Made by a program: the position numbers and the translations under genes. Under the pieces are notes generated by a model. It saw nothing but the letters and a program-made list of their open reading frames with translations, made no database searches and was not told the origin of the DNA. This document shows, piece by piece, positions 1 to 6,669 of a DNA stretch of 9,670 nt. The stretch lies in NCBI GenBank assembly GCA_904501855.1, contig CAJGCI010000069.1, positions 1 through 9,670 of the forward strand, read 5' to 3'. How positions within the stretch are numbered: position 1 is the stretch's first letter; each line of letters starts with the position of its first letter. The DNA is from Oscillospiraceae bacterium (GTDB taxonomy: Bacteria; Bacillota; Clostridia; Oscillospirales; Oscillospiraceae).

Positions 1-66
1 ATGAATACCGATCCAATCTTTCCTGAAAAAAAGCTTGCAATTCCATGGAAATATGGTAAAGTATAG
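1..66 (+). CDS. Possible 3' end of an unknown gene (partial)
   Basis: The frame beginning at base 1 stays open for 21 codons and ends at TAG (64-66); the other two plus-strand frames meet stops early. The peptide ends in KLAIPWKYGKV, which I cannot assign to a family. The ATG at base 1 may be an internal Met of a gene that starts outside the window, since no upstream sequence is available. A plus-strand terminator at 247-275 lies about 180 bases downstream, which suits a plus-strand gene ending here, although the distance is long. The minus strand is also open across this stretch, so coding is not proved. Confidence 0.3.
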   Translation: MNTDPIFPEKKLAIPWKYGKV

Positions 67-67
67 G

Positions 68-157
68 AGGAGTTAGGGAAAGCTAATCATATCTTATACA
101 ACTAACTTCGTCAATCGAATGCAGGCGGCGGCCGACCGGCGGAACTCCTTATTTTTT
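68..157 (+). other. Possible structured RNA segment with competing stems
   Basis: Directly after the TAG at 64-66, GGAGTTAG (69-76) can pair with CTAACTTC (102-109; eight pairs including one G-U). The overlapping AGGAGTT (68-74) can instead pair with AACTCCT (143-149), which is followed by a T run (152-157). The two pairings exclude each other. This resembles the logic of an attenuator, but the second stem would enclose a 68-base loop and no known riboswitch or T-box core is recognisable. It could be chance pairing in a 3' untranslated region. Confidence 0.2.
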
Positions 158-246
158 CTGTCTTTTTTCCATAATGATTTCCGCTACCATGATTAATGAT
201 CTTCCTTTAACAGTAATTGCTCGGAAGGCTGGCTGCATGTACCAAT

Positions 247-275
247 AGAGCTGCGGTTTGACCACAGCTCTTTTT
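247..275 (+). terminator. Intrinsic terminator, plus strand
   Basis: AGAGCTG (247-253) pairs with CAGCTCT (265-271). Inside this, GGT (255-257) pairs with ACC (261-263) across a TTG loop, with one C/A mismatch between the two helices. The stem runs into five T residues (271-275). The T run is only on the plus strand, so it should end transcription entering from the left, perhaps from the gene ending at 66. Confidence 0.75.
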
Positions 276-290
276 CAATTATTATTTTAG

Positions 291-323
291 TTTTAAGTTC
301 ATTTTAAGTAGTGGAAGTAGAAT
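291..323 (+). promoter_or_regulatory. Candidate regulator-binding direct repeat with -10-like box
   Basis: TTTTAAGT occurs twice (291-298 and 302-309), 11 bases apart, one helical turn. This is the spacing typical of OmpR/PhoB-family response-regulator sites. A -10-like TAGAAT follows at 318-323, with no acceptable -35 box, as expected for an activator-dependent promoter. Transcription from here would meet the terminator at 384-421 after about 90 bases. All of this sits in AT-rich DNA, where such matches arise by chance, and no regulator gene is nearby. Confidence 0.25.
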
Positions 324-383
324 AGGAATCGTCAAAGGACAACACGAACGTTTTCATTCTTTTTTTCTTTTCTTCTCTCCATG

Positions 384-421
384 AAAAAGACCGGGCGTCA
401 GAGATGACGTCCGGTCTTTTT
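384..421. terminator. Bidirectional intrinsic terminator downstream of dtd
   Basis: A long near-perfect inverted repeat: AAAAAGACCGG (384-394) pairs with CCGGTCTTTTT (411-421). The inner arms GCGTCA (395-400) and TGACGT (405-410), which include one G-U pair, close a GAGA tetraloop of the GNRA type. Both strands end in a T run, so it can stop transcription from either side. It lies 11 bases beyond the dtd stop codon on the minus strand, and would also stop any plus-strand transcript coming from the left. Confidence 0.92.
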
Positions 422-432
422 GATTGTTGGTC

Positions 433-876
433 TTAAAGAGTAGCGGTATCGAACAGCAAAGTCACAGGCCCGTCGTTGACCGAAGAGACTTTCATGTCGG
501 CACCGAATTCACCGCATTCCACGTGAAAACCCCGGTTGCGGCATTCTTCCATGAACTTTTCATACAGAGGGACGGCGACATCCGATTTGGCTGCATAGGA
601 GAAACCGGGGCGGCGGCTCTTCAGATCAGCGTATAACGTAAACTGGGAGATGACGAGAATGTCTCCGCCGGCCGTTTCCAGATTCAGATTCATCTTACCG
701 TTCTCATCTTCGAAAACGCGGCATCCGCAGACTTTATCCGCCAGACGTATGGCTTCGGCTTCGGTGTCTTCCGGGGCAACGCCCAGCAGCACCAGGAAAC
801 CTTTCTGAATGCTTCCAACCGTTTTTCCTTCAATCACAACGGAAGCTTCCGTTACCCGTGTTACTACAGCTCTCAT
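433..876 (-). CDS. dtd: D-aminoacyl-tRNA deacylase Dtd
   Basis: This cytoplasmic proofreading enzyme hydrolyses D-amino acids (and mischarged glycine) from tRNA so that they do not enter translation. The 147-residue protein has the usual family length. It starts MRAVVTRVTEASVVIEG, carries the catalytic-site motif SQFTLYAD (77-84) and, near the C-terminus, NDGPVT (134-139), the Gly-cisPro motif that rejects L-amino acids. GKMNLN (60-65) is also typical. The ATG start has an AAGGAG ribosome binding site (885-890 on the plus strand) with good spacing. It lies 26 bases after the kinase gene, so the two are probably co-transcribed, and a strong terminator follows. Nothing unusual in the coding sequence. 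Confidence 0.96.
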   Translation of the reverse strand: MRAVVTRVTEASVVIEGKTVGSIQKGFLVLLGVAPEDTEAEAIRLADKVCGCRVFEDENGKMNLNLETAGGDILVISQFTLYADLKSRRPGFSYAAKSDVAVPLYEKFMEECRNRGFHVECGEFGADMKVSSVNDGPVTLLFDTATL

Positions 877-902
877 AATTCTTGCTCCTTGATTAGATTA
901 TT

Positions 903-1790
903 TTAACGCAGCTTCGCTGCGGACAGATCCGGATTGATGTTTTCTCTGCTGCTGGCTGTCATGGAGGCAGCCCGCATGGCGGCTTCAGCCGTCTGAGACA
1001 GGGACAGTCCGTTCAGGCAGCCCCATACTATGGCGGCGGTCATCGCGTCTCCCACGCCCAGCGCATTCTCCAGAAAGGCGGGCTTGCAGGGAGTCTGAAC
1101 GCTCTGGCCGTTTTGATTCACGGCATACATGCCGTTGGCGGCCTGACTGAGAAACAGGCTGCCCGGTCCCATTTTCATGATCCTGTCCACTGCGCTGTCG
1201 CGCTCCCGGGATGCACTCAGGGCAAACGCCTCGTTGAGATCTGGTTTGATGGCATGCAGCTTCGACAGGATCGGCCGGATCTTTCCGGCGTTCTCCGGAG
1301 AACCGGGATCACAGAACAGCGGGATCCGAAAAGTGTCTGCCAGAAACTGCAGACCATCTGCGGGAAGATCACCGTCCAGTACGATGGCATCCACTTCCGA
1401 CAGGGCATCCATGCAGTGCATCAGGAAGAATTCCCGGTTCAGTGCACGGAGGGCGTGCCGGTCATAGACCGCCTGTTCCATGGTGCCGTTGGTGGAGGTG
1501 ATGAGAAGCCGTTTCGGCATGTGCTCTCCGGACACGGAGACTGCGTAATCGGTATTCAGTCCCGCCTGTTCACACTCCTCCATGATGGAAAAGGAGTCGG
1601 GATCTGCTCCCACAGCGGTGATGAAGATTACATCCTCTCCCAGCTGGTGAAGATTTCTGGCGATGTTGCGCCCTCCGCCGGAGATGGCCGTACTGATGCT
1701 TCCGTCTCCGCTGGCCCCTGCTGTCAGAGGCTTCAGCGGAGCGCCGCAGTATTCCCGATATATGGATCCGATTACTGCAATGCGATGCAT
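903..1790 (-). CDS. psuK: PfkB-family carbohydrate kinase, PsuK (pseudouridine kinase)-like
   Basis: A 295-residue ribokinase-fold sugar kinase. The first PfkB signature is GGGRNIARNLHQLG (38-51) and the ATP/anion-hole motif is GVGDAM (245-250), with D248 the likely catalytic base. Features of the pseudouridine kinase branch are DPGSP (161-165), LHAIKPDLNEA (178-188) and the NPDLS tail (286-290), which match E. coli PsuK as I recall it. PsuK phosphorylates pseudouridine to its 5'-phosphate, which PsuG then splits; no psuG is in the window. The N-terminal sugar-binding stretch is odd: PsuK and ribokinase have GSxNxD, whereas here it is GSIYRE (8-13). GAGD is changed to GVGD and the preceding T-G to L-G. 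The substrate may therefore differ. AGGAGG (plus-strand 1797-1802) supports the ATG. A hairpin lies immediately upstream, after glgP. Family certain; substrate not. Confidence 0.82.
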   Translation of the reverse strand: MHRIAVIGSIYREYCGAPLKPLTAGASGDGSISTAISGGGRNIARNLHQLGEDVIFITAVGADPDSFSIMEECEQAGLNTDYAVSVSGEHMPKRLLITSTNGTMEQAVYDRHALRALNREFFLMHCMDALSEVDAIVLDGDLPADGLQFLADTFRIPLFCDPGSPENAGKIRPILSKLHAIKPDLNEAFALSASRERDSAVDRIMKMGPGSLFLSQAANGMYAVNQNGQSVQTPCKPAFLENALGVGDAMTAAIVWGCLNGLSLSQTAEAAMRAASMTASSRENINPDLSAAKLR

Positions 1791-1813
1791 AAACTTCCTC
1801 CTCGTCCAATAAG

Positions 1814-1846
1814 AAAGCCTGCAACAGAAGCACCATTGCAGGCTTT
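1814..1846 (-). terminator. Hairpin terminator or attenuator between glgP and the kinase gene
   Basis: A perfect 11-base inverted repeat, AAAGCCTGCAA (1814-1824) with TTGCAGGCTTT (1836-1846), encloses an 11-base loop. It starts 14 bases after the glgP stop on the minus strand. The following minus-strand sequence is CTTATT, a weak U tract, so termination is likely partial. The kinase start codon lies only 23 bases further on and I see no promoter in between, so the kinase and dtd probably depend on read-through. Confidence 0.7.
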
Positions 1847-1860
1847 GTTATGTTACGGAA

Positions 1861-4266
1861 TTACTTGATATACCAGATGTTGTCCGCGTACTCTCCGATA
1901 GCGCGGTCCGCAGCAAAGAATCCGCTCTGTGCTATATTCATCATGCTCATGCGTTCACGTTCAGAAGGCTGCTTCATATCCTCAAACAGCTTGCTGTGCG
2001 TACGAAGATAATCATCGAAGTCAGCCAGAAGCATGAACTGGTCGCCGTTGTAAACCAGATTAGAGACCAGATCCGAGTAGCTCTTTCCGTCACGGTAACC
2101 GTAATTGAAACGGTCCAGGATGCGGCGGATCGTGCCGTTCCCGTTGTAGATCGCCTGAGGATTGTATCCGGAGTTCTTCAGATCCACGACCTGATCGGCG
2201 TGAAGTCCGAACAGATACATGTTGTCGTCGCCCAGCCGGTCATACATCTCGACATTGGCACCGTCCAGAGTGCCGATGGTTACGGCACCGTTCATCATCA
2301 GTTTCATGTTGCCGGTACCGGAAGCTTCCTTGCCCGCAGTAGAGATCTGCTCGGAGATCTGTGCGGCAGGCATCAGTGCCTCGGCAGCGGAAACACGGTA
2401 GTTCTGCATGAAGTATACCTGCAGCTTGTCTTTGCAGATATCATCGTGAGCCAGATCATCCGACAGGCTGCACAGCAGCTCGATGATCCGTTTCGCGGTA
2501 CGGTATCCGGCGGCGGCCTTTGCCCCGAAAACAAAGGTCACAGGCTGGAAGTCCATGTTGGGGTTGTCATGCAGTTCCATCTGAAGGTGGGCGATCAGCA
2601 TGGCGCAGAGGAGCTGACGCTTATACTCGTGCAGTCTCTTTACCTGAACATCCATAAGGGCATCCGTGTTGAGGATATAACCGTTGTCATTACGCTTGGC
2701 AAAAGCAGCAAAACGTGCCTTGTTGGCGGCTTTGATCTCGCTGAGACGCTTCTGCACTGCGGAATCGGTGGCATATTTGGCAAGATCTGCCATTAGTTCC
2801 GGTTTGGTAAGATACTGATCTCCGCCCAGAAGATCACAGACCAGCTCATGGAGCTCGGGATTGCACTGTGCCAGCCAGCGGCGGTGATCGATGCCATTGG
2901 TCACGGCCGTAAAACGGTCGGGATACATGGTATACACATCGTTGAACAGATCATCTTTCAGGATCTCGCCGTGAAGAGTGGATACGCCGTTCACCTTATA
3001 GCAGGTTGCCAGACACAAATTTGCCATATGGACGGAACCGTTGTTGATGATAAGGTTGCGGCCCACATGCTCCGTATTTCCGAAGCGGCCGATGAGTTCG
3101 TCGCACCAGCGGCGGTTGATCTCGCAGATGATTTCCCAGATACGGGGAAGCAGGCTCTGAACCAGAGTCTGAGGCCAGGCTTCCAGGGCTTCACTCATAA
3201 CGGTGTGGTTGGTATAAGCTACGCACTTTTTGACGATCTCCCAGGACTCGTCCCAACCGAGGCCGCAGTCGTCCATAAACAGACGCATCAGCTCCGGAAT
3301 GACCAGAGTGGGATGGGTGTCGTTGATCTGGATCACGTGGTGATCTGCGAAGGTATGGATATCTTCGTATTTCTTAATGTGATTCAGAACGATCGTCTGG
3401 GTAGTTGCCGATACGAAGAAGTACTGCTGTTTCAGACGAAGTGTCTTTCCCTCTATGGTTTCATCGGCAGGATACAGAACCTTGGTGATGACTTCCGCCA
3501 GAGTACGCTCTTCCATGGACTGAACGTATTTGCCTTCCGCAAAGAGATACATGTTCAGCTCGTTGGTGCTGTGGGCTTCCCACAGACGAAGCGTGTTCAC
3601 GGTCTTGCCGCCGTATCCCAGGATCAGCATGTCCTTGGGAAGTGCAAGAACGGAAGTATACCCGGTGTATTCATGCTGGTACCGTCCGGAATTATCCCAA
3701 CGGGGAGTTACCTGTCCGCCGAATCGGACCTCCACGGCCTCATCGATGTGAGGAACCAACCAGCTTTCCGCAGAGACCCGCCAGTCATCGGCGACCTCTG
3801 TTTGCTGCCCTTCTTCAATCTGCTGCTTGAACATGCCAAGCTCGTAGCAGATCGAGTAACCGGTTGCGGGGATTCCGAGAGTTGCCATGGAATCCATGTA
3901 GCATGCGGCCAGTCTTCCCAGACCGCCGTTGCCCAGACCGGCATCCGGTTCCGCTTCGAAAATATCCGATGCGGAGTGTCCCATATCTTCCAATGCGCCT
4001 TCAATGGCTTCGCCAAGTCCCAGATTGAATGCATTCTTCATCAGACTGCGTCCCATCAGGAACTCCATCGACAGATAATGAACTTCTTTGTCTCCAGAAG
4101 CCTCCTTGCTGACAGCCATGGTGCGAGACATGATCTCACGGATGACCATTGCTACAGCCTGGAATATCTGATCGTAGGTTGCCTGCTCATCGGTTATTCC
4201 GAAATACGCGCATAATTTGTCTTCAATTGCGCTGCGTACTTCGTCACGGGAGATTTCACTTGTCAT
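1861..4266 (-). CDS. glgP: Glycogen/alpha-glucan phosphorylase GlgP
   Basis: This pyridoxal-phosphate enzyme removes glucose units from the non-reducing ends of glycogen or maltodextrin using phosphate, giving glucose-1-phosphate. At 801 residues it has the usual length for bacterial family GT35. HYLSMEFLMGRSL (63-75) and GLGNGGLGRLAACYMDSMAT (110-129) form the N-terminal active-site region. INDTHPT (314-320), VKRLHEYKRQ (542-551) and YFMQNYRVS (618-626) are further conserved blocks. The cofactor signature EASGTGNMKLMMNG (647-660) contains K655, the expected Schiff-base lysine; the usual Phe after that Lys is Leu here. The ATG has an AGAAAGG site (plus-strand 4277-4283). It lies 26 bases after glgD, so the enzyme that breaks down glycogen is co-expressed with the enzymes that make its precursor. 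No allosteric regulation can be read from the sequence. Confidence 0.97.
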   Translation of the reverse strand: MTSEISRDEVRSAIEDKLCAYFGITDEQATYDQIFQAVAMVIREIMSRTMAVSKEASGDKEVHYLSMEFLMGRSLMKNAFNLGLGEAIEGALEDMGHSASDIFEAEPDAGLGNGGLGRLAACYMDSMATLGIPATGYSICYELGMFKQQIEEGQQTEVADDWRVSAESWLVPHIDEAVEVRFGGQVTPRWDNSGRYQHEYTGYTSVLALPKDMLILGYGGKTVNTLRLWEAHSTNELNMYLFAEGKYVQSMEERTLAEVITKVLYPADETIEGKTLRLKQQYFFVSATTQTIVLNHIKKYEDIHTFADHHVIQINDTHPTLVIPELMRLFMDDCGLGWDESWEIVKKCVAYTNHTVMSEALEAWPQTLVQSLLPRIWEIICEINRRWCDELIGRFGNTEHVGRNLIINNGSVHMANLCLATCYKVNGVSTLHGEILKDDLFNDVYTMYPDRFTAVTNGIDHRRWLAQCNPELHELVCDLLGGDQYLTKPELMADLAKYATDSAVQKRLSEIKAANKARFAAFAKRNDNGYILNTDALMDVQVKRLHEYKRQLLCAMLIAHLQMELHDNPNMDFQPVTFVFGAKAAAGYRTAKRIIELLCSLSDDLAHDDICKDKLQVYFMQNYRVSAAEALMPAAQISEQISTAGKEASGTGNMKLMMNGAVTIGTLDGANVEMYDRLGDDNMYLFGLHADQVVDLKNSGYNPQAIYNGNGTIRRILDRFNYGYRDGKSYSDLVSNLVYNGDQFMLLADFDDYLRTHSKLFEDMKQPSERERMSMMNIAQSGFFAADRAIGEYADNIWYIK

Positions 4267-4292
4267 AGATTAATAACCTTTCTAAATGGGAA

Positions 4293-5405
4293 TTATAAAG
4301 AGGCATCCTTCGGAACCACGTACGGCATTTTCGGGCTGCCGCTGAGAACGGTGGAATCCGAAATGGATACATTCTTATCAGTAATTACGGCGTTGAGTTT
4401 TACATTCTTGCCGATGACACTATCTTTCATGATAATGCAGCCTTCCAGCTCGGCACCTTCCTCAACGTGCACGGCGGAGAAGAGAATGCAGTTGCGAATA
4501 CTGCCTTCAATGATGCAGCCGTCTGCCACAAGAGAATTGGAGGAGAAAGCGTCCTCACCATAGTAGGTGCTGACTTCTTCCGCATTCTTGGTGCGTACGG
4601 GACGGCCCGCCGGGAACATGGAAGCACGGTTCTTTGCATCCAGCATGTCCATGTTTGCCGAGTAGTAACCCTCTACCGTGGTGATGGCCTTCGCATAGCC
4701 CTCATGCATGAAGATGCCGATCTTTCCGCCGCCGTCCAGATAGCTCAGCATGGCATCGCGGTGGAAATGCAGACGGTTCGTCTTCTTGCACTGTTCCATC
4801 ATCTCCAGAAGGAGATGCTTGGAAATGATATAGGTCTCCAGAGATGCCATGCCGGCCCCGCCGCCGGCATGATCGAAGATCAGCTCCTTGGCAAACCCGT
4901 CGGTGCCGGCTACGAAATGGGGGCCGGAGGGAGACGGTGCGATGCGGGAGCAGATGGCGGTGATATCCGATCCGGTACTCAGGTGCTGCTGGATGGCAGC
5001 TTCCAGATCGATATTGGCAGCCAGATTGCCGTGCATCAGGATCACGTGGCTCTGGGGAATGTCATTGATGTATGCGGAGACCGCATTCAATGCCTCGACG
5101 GTGCCCAGATAATTTCCGGTGTGATACTCGGGAAGTCCGAAGGGAGGGAGCATGCGCAGCCCGCCGTGGCGGCGGCTCATGTCCCAGTCTTTGCCGCTTC
5201 CCAGATGATCCAGCAGGGACTGGTAGTCCTGCTGCATGATCACGCCGACATTGTTGACACCGGCATTGGCAAGAGAGGATAATGCAAAATCGATCAAACG
5301 GTAACGTCCGCAGAAAGGCAGGGAAGAACTGGTACGTCTTCCTACCAGAGCGCCCAGTTCGGACTCAGCGCCGTATGCGAAGATAATTCCATGAAAATCA
5401 GACAT
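4293..5405 (-). CDS. glgD: GlgD, non-catalytic subunit of glucose-1-phosphate adenylyltransferase
   Basis: A 370-residue relative of GlgC with a nucleotidyltransferase-like domain (about 1-250) and a C-terminal left-handed beta-helix of hexapeptide repeats (about 285-350). The fold-defining CGRYRLIDFALSSLANAGV (32-50) matches GlgC, but catalytic motifs are lost: the AGGQGSRL loop of GlgC is AYGAESEL (10-17), KPSMPF is SSSLPF (26-31), LSGDHIYKMDY is LMHGNLAANID (123-133), and the YWRDVGT block is not kept. In Firmicutes GlgD forms a hetero-oligomer with GlgC and alters its activity and response to effectors; it is little or not active alone. The ATG lies two bases after the glgC stop and its ribosome binding site GGAGG falls within the last glgC codons, so translation is probably coupled, which would suit equal subunit amounts. 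Confidence 0.95.
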   Translation of the reverse strand: MSDFHGIIFAYGAESELGALVGRRTSSSLPFCGRYRLIDFALSSLANAGVNNVGVIMQQDYQSLLDHLGSGKDWDMSRRHGGLRMLPPFGLPEYHTGNYLGTVEALNAVSAYINDIPQSHVILMHGNLAANIDLEAAIQQHLSTGSDITAICSRIAPSPSGPHFVAGTDGFAKELIFDHAGGGAGMASLETYIISKHLLLEMMEQCKKTNRLHFHRDAMLSYLDGGGKIGIFMHEGYAKAITTVEGYYSANMDMLDAKNRASMFPAGRPVRTKNAEEVSTYYGEDAFSSNSLVADGCIIEGSIRNCILFSAVHVEEGAELEGCIIMKDSVIGKNVKLNAVITDKNVSISDSTVLSGSPKMPYVVPKDASL

Positions 5406-5407
5406 GA

Positions 5408-6601
5408 TTAAACCTCCTCTCCGGTATAGATCATTCCGGCTGCAGGTACCACAGCGCCGGCCTTGATTTCAATATTAGGACCGCAGGTGGCAACGCCCCA
5501 TCCTTCCGAACCGTCCGGTGCAGAACCCACATGAGCTCCGGCGTGGACGACGGTGTTCTCGCCGATGATGGCGTATTCCACAACGGCACCTTCCTCAATG
5601 ACGGCACCGGGCATCAGAACACTGTACATGACCTTGGCGCCGGGTTTGACGACATCGGAATGAGAGAGAACGGAGTTCTCCACCTTGCCTTCGATGACAC
5701 AGCCTTCCGTGACGATGGAGTGAATCACTTCCGCGTCTTCGCCGATGAAGTGCGGCGGGCAGGCCGGCCAGTTGGACATGATGGGCCAGGATTCATCATA
5801 GAGGTTGATCAGCTTCGGAGACAGCATATCCATGTTGGCATCCCATAGACTGGTGATGGTGCCGACATCACGCCAGTAACCGCTGAAGCGGTACGGCCAC
5901 AGTTTTTCGCCGTTTGCCAGCATCTTGGGGATGATGTTCTTGCCGAAGTCCTTGGAGGATTCGGGATCCGCTTCATCCTCAATGAGGTACTGACGGAGTT
6001 TCGGCCAGTTGAAGATATAGATGCCCATGGAAGCCAGATCGCTCTTCGGGTGAGCAGGCTTCTCTTCAAATTCGCAGACGTAGCCGTTGTCTCCAACATT
6101 CATGATGCCGAAGCGGGTCGCTTCCTCCATGGAAACCTGGAGCACGGCGATAGTCGCTGCCGCATCACGGTTCAGATGCTCTTTCAGCATCAGAGAGTAG
6201 TCCATCTTATAGATATGGTCGCCGGAAAGGATCAGCACGTTTTCCGGATTGTAGTTGTCGATGAACTCGATGTTCTGGTAAATGGCATTGGCAGTTCCGG
6301 TGAACCAGGAGCCTTTTTCACCAGCGGAGAGGTACGGCGGAAGAATATAGGCACCGCCGTCTGAGGTGTCCATATCCCAGGACTGGCCGCTTCCGACATA
6401 TGCATTCAGCTGCATGGGCCGGTACTGTGTCAGAACACCGACGGTGTCGATGCCGGAGTTGGCACAGTTGGAAAGCGGGAAGTCAATGATGCGGTATTTA
6501 CCGCCAAACGGCATGCTGGGTTTTGCCATGTTTTGAGTCAGGGCATAGAGACGGGAACCCTGACCGCCGGCCAAAAGCATGGCGATGCATGTTTTTTTCA
6601 T
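5408..6601 (-). CDS. glgC: Glucose-1-phosphate adenylyltransferase GlgC
   Basis: GlgC makes ADP-glucose and pyrophosphate from ATP and glucose-1-phosphate, the committed step of bacterial glycogen synthesis. The 397-residue protein carries the full catalytic set: LLAGGQGSRL (9-18, nucleotide loop), KPSMPFGGKYRIIDF (27-41), WFTGTANAI (99-107), LSGDHIYKMDY (125-135) with D128 equivalent to the metal-binding catalytic Asp, EFEEKP (177-182, sugar-phosphate site) and YWRDVGT (242-248). The C-terminal part from about 285 is a beta-helix of hexapeptide repeats used in oligomerisation and allostery. The ATG sits 13 bases from GGAG (plus-strand 6615-6618), slightly long spacing. A hairpin lies between pth and this gene, and a -10-like box in the end of pth could give it its own promoter. 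No glycogen synthase gene is in the window. Confidence 0.97.
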   Translation of the reverse strand: MKKTCIAMLLAGGQGSRLYALTQNMAKPSMPFGGKYRIIDFPLSNCANSGIDTVGVLTQYRPMQLNAYVGSGQSWDMDTSDGGAYILPPYLSAGEKGSWFTGTANAIYQNIEFIDNYNPENVLILSGDHIYKMDYSLMLKEHLNRDAAATIAVLQVSMEEATRFGIMNVGDNGYVCEFEEKPAHPKSDLASMGIYIFNWPKLRQYLIEDEADPESSKDFGKNIIPKMLANGEKLWPYRFSGYWRDVGTITSLWDANMDMLSPKLINLYDESWPIMSNWPACPPHFIGEDAEVIHSIVTEGCVIEGKVENSVLSHSDVVKPGAKVMYSVLMPGAVIEEGAVVEYAIIGENTVVHAGAHVGSAPDGSEGWGVATCGPNIEIKAGAVVPAAGMIYTGEEV

Positions 6602-6637
6602 TTTGCAACTCTCACTCCTTTTTCTTTAATAACGCGC

Positions 6638-6665
6638 ATGGCGGGGCTGCTGATGCCACCGCCAT
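6638..6665 (-). other. Intercistronic hairpin between pth and glgC
   Basis: ATGGCGG (6638-6644) pairs with CCGCCAT (6659-6665), and GGC (6645-6647) pairs with GCC (6655-6657), leaving a 7-base loop and a single bulged base at 6658. No T run follows on either strand, so it is not a standard terminator. It may be an RNA-stabilising or processing element, or the 5' end of a shorter glgC transcript started from the -10-like box just upstream. Confidence 0.55.
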
Positions 6666-6669
6666 ACAC

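Noticed and set aside
149..190. 13-codon minus-strand frame preceded by AAAGGAAG
   Set aside because: It has a fair ribosome binding site, but the peptide is tiny, has no promoter or terminator of its own, and such short frames are common by chance.
119..199. Short plus-strand frame (25 codons) starting at ATG 119
   Set aside because: The only SD-like sequence (67-71) is over 45 bases away, and the T-rich codons look like non-coding sequence.
67..432. Search for tRNA, riboswitch, insertion-sequence ends or attachment site
   Set aside because: No cloverleaf, T-box core, terminal inverted repeats with target duplication, or tRNA-like end was found; only the terminators and the weak signals listed remain.
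1113..1868. Plus-strand open frame opposite the PsuK-like kinase
   Set aside because: It is antisense to a gene with clear PfkB motifs and lacks any family resemblance or ribosome binding site.
2848..4215. Plus-strand open frame of 455 codons opposite glgP
   Set aside because: It lies entirely within the antisense of a clearly conserved glgP, has no ribosome binding site, and its translation resembles no family. Long antisense frames are expected from the G/C-rich third positions of glgP.
6598..6639. 13-codon leader frame overlapping the glgC start as ATGA
   Set aside because: The overlap with the glgC start is neat, but there is no ribosome binding site before its ATG, which is partly buried in the hairpin, and the peptide shows no attenuation-type codon runs.
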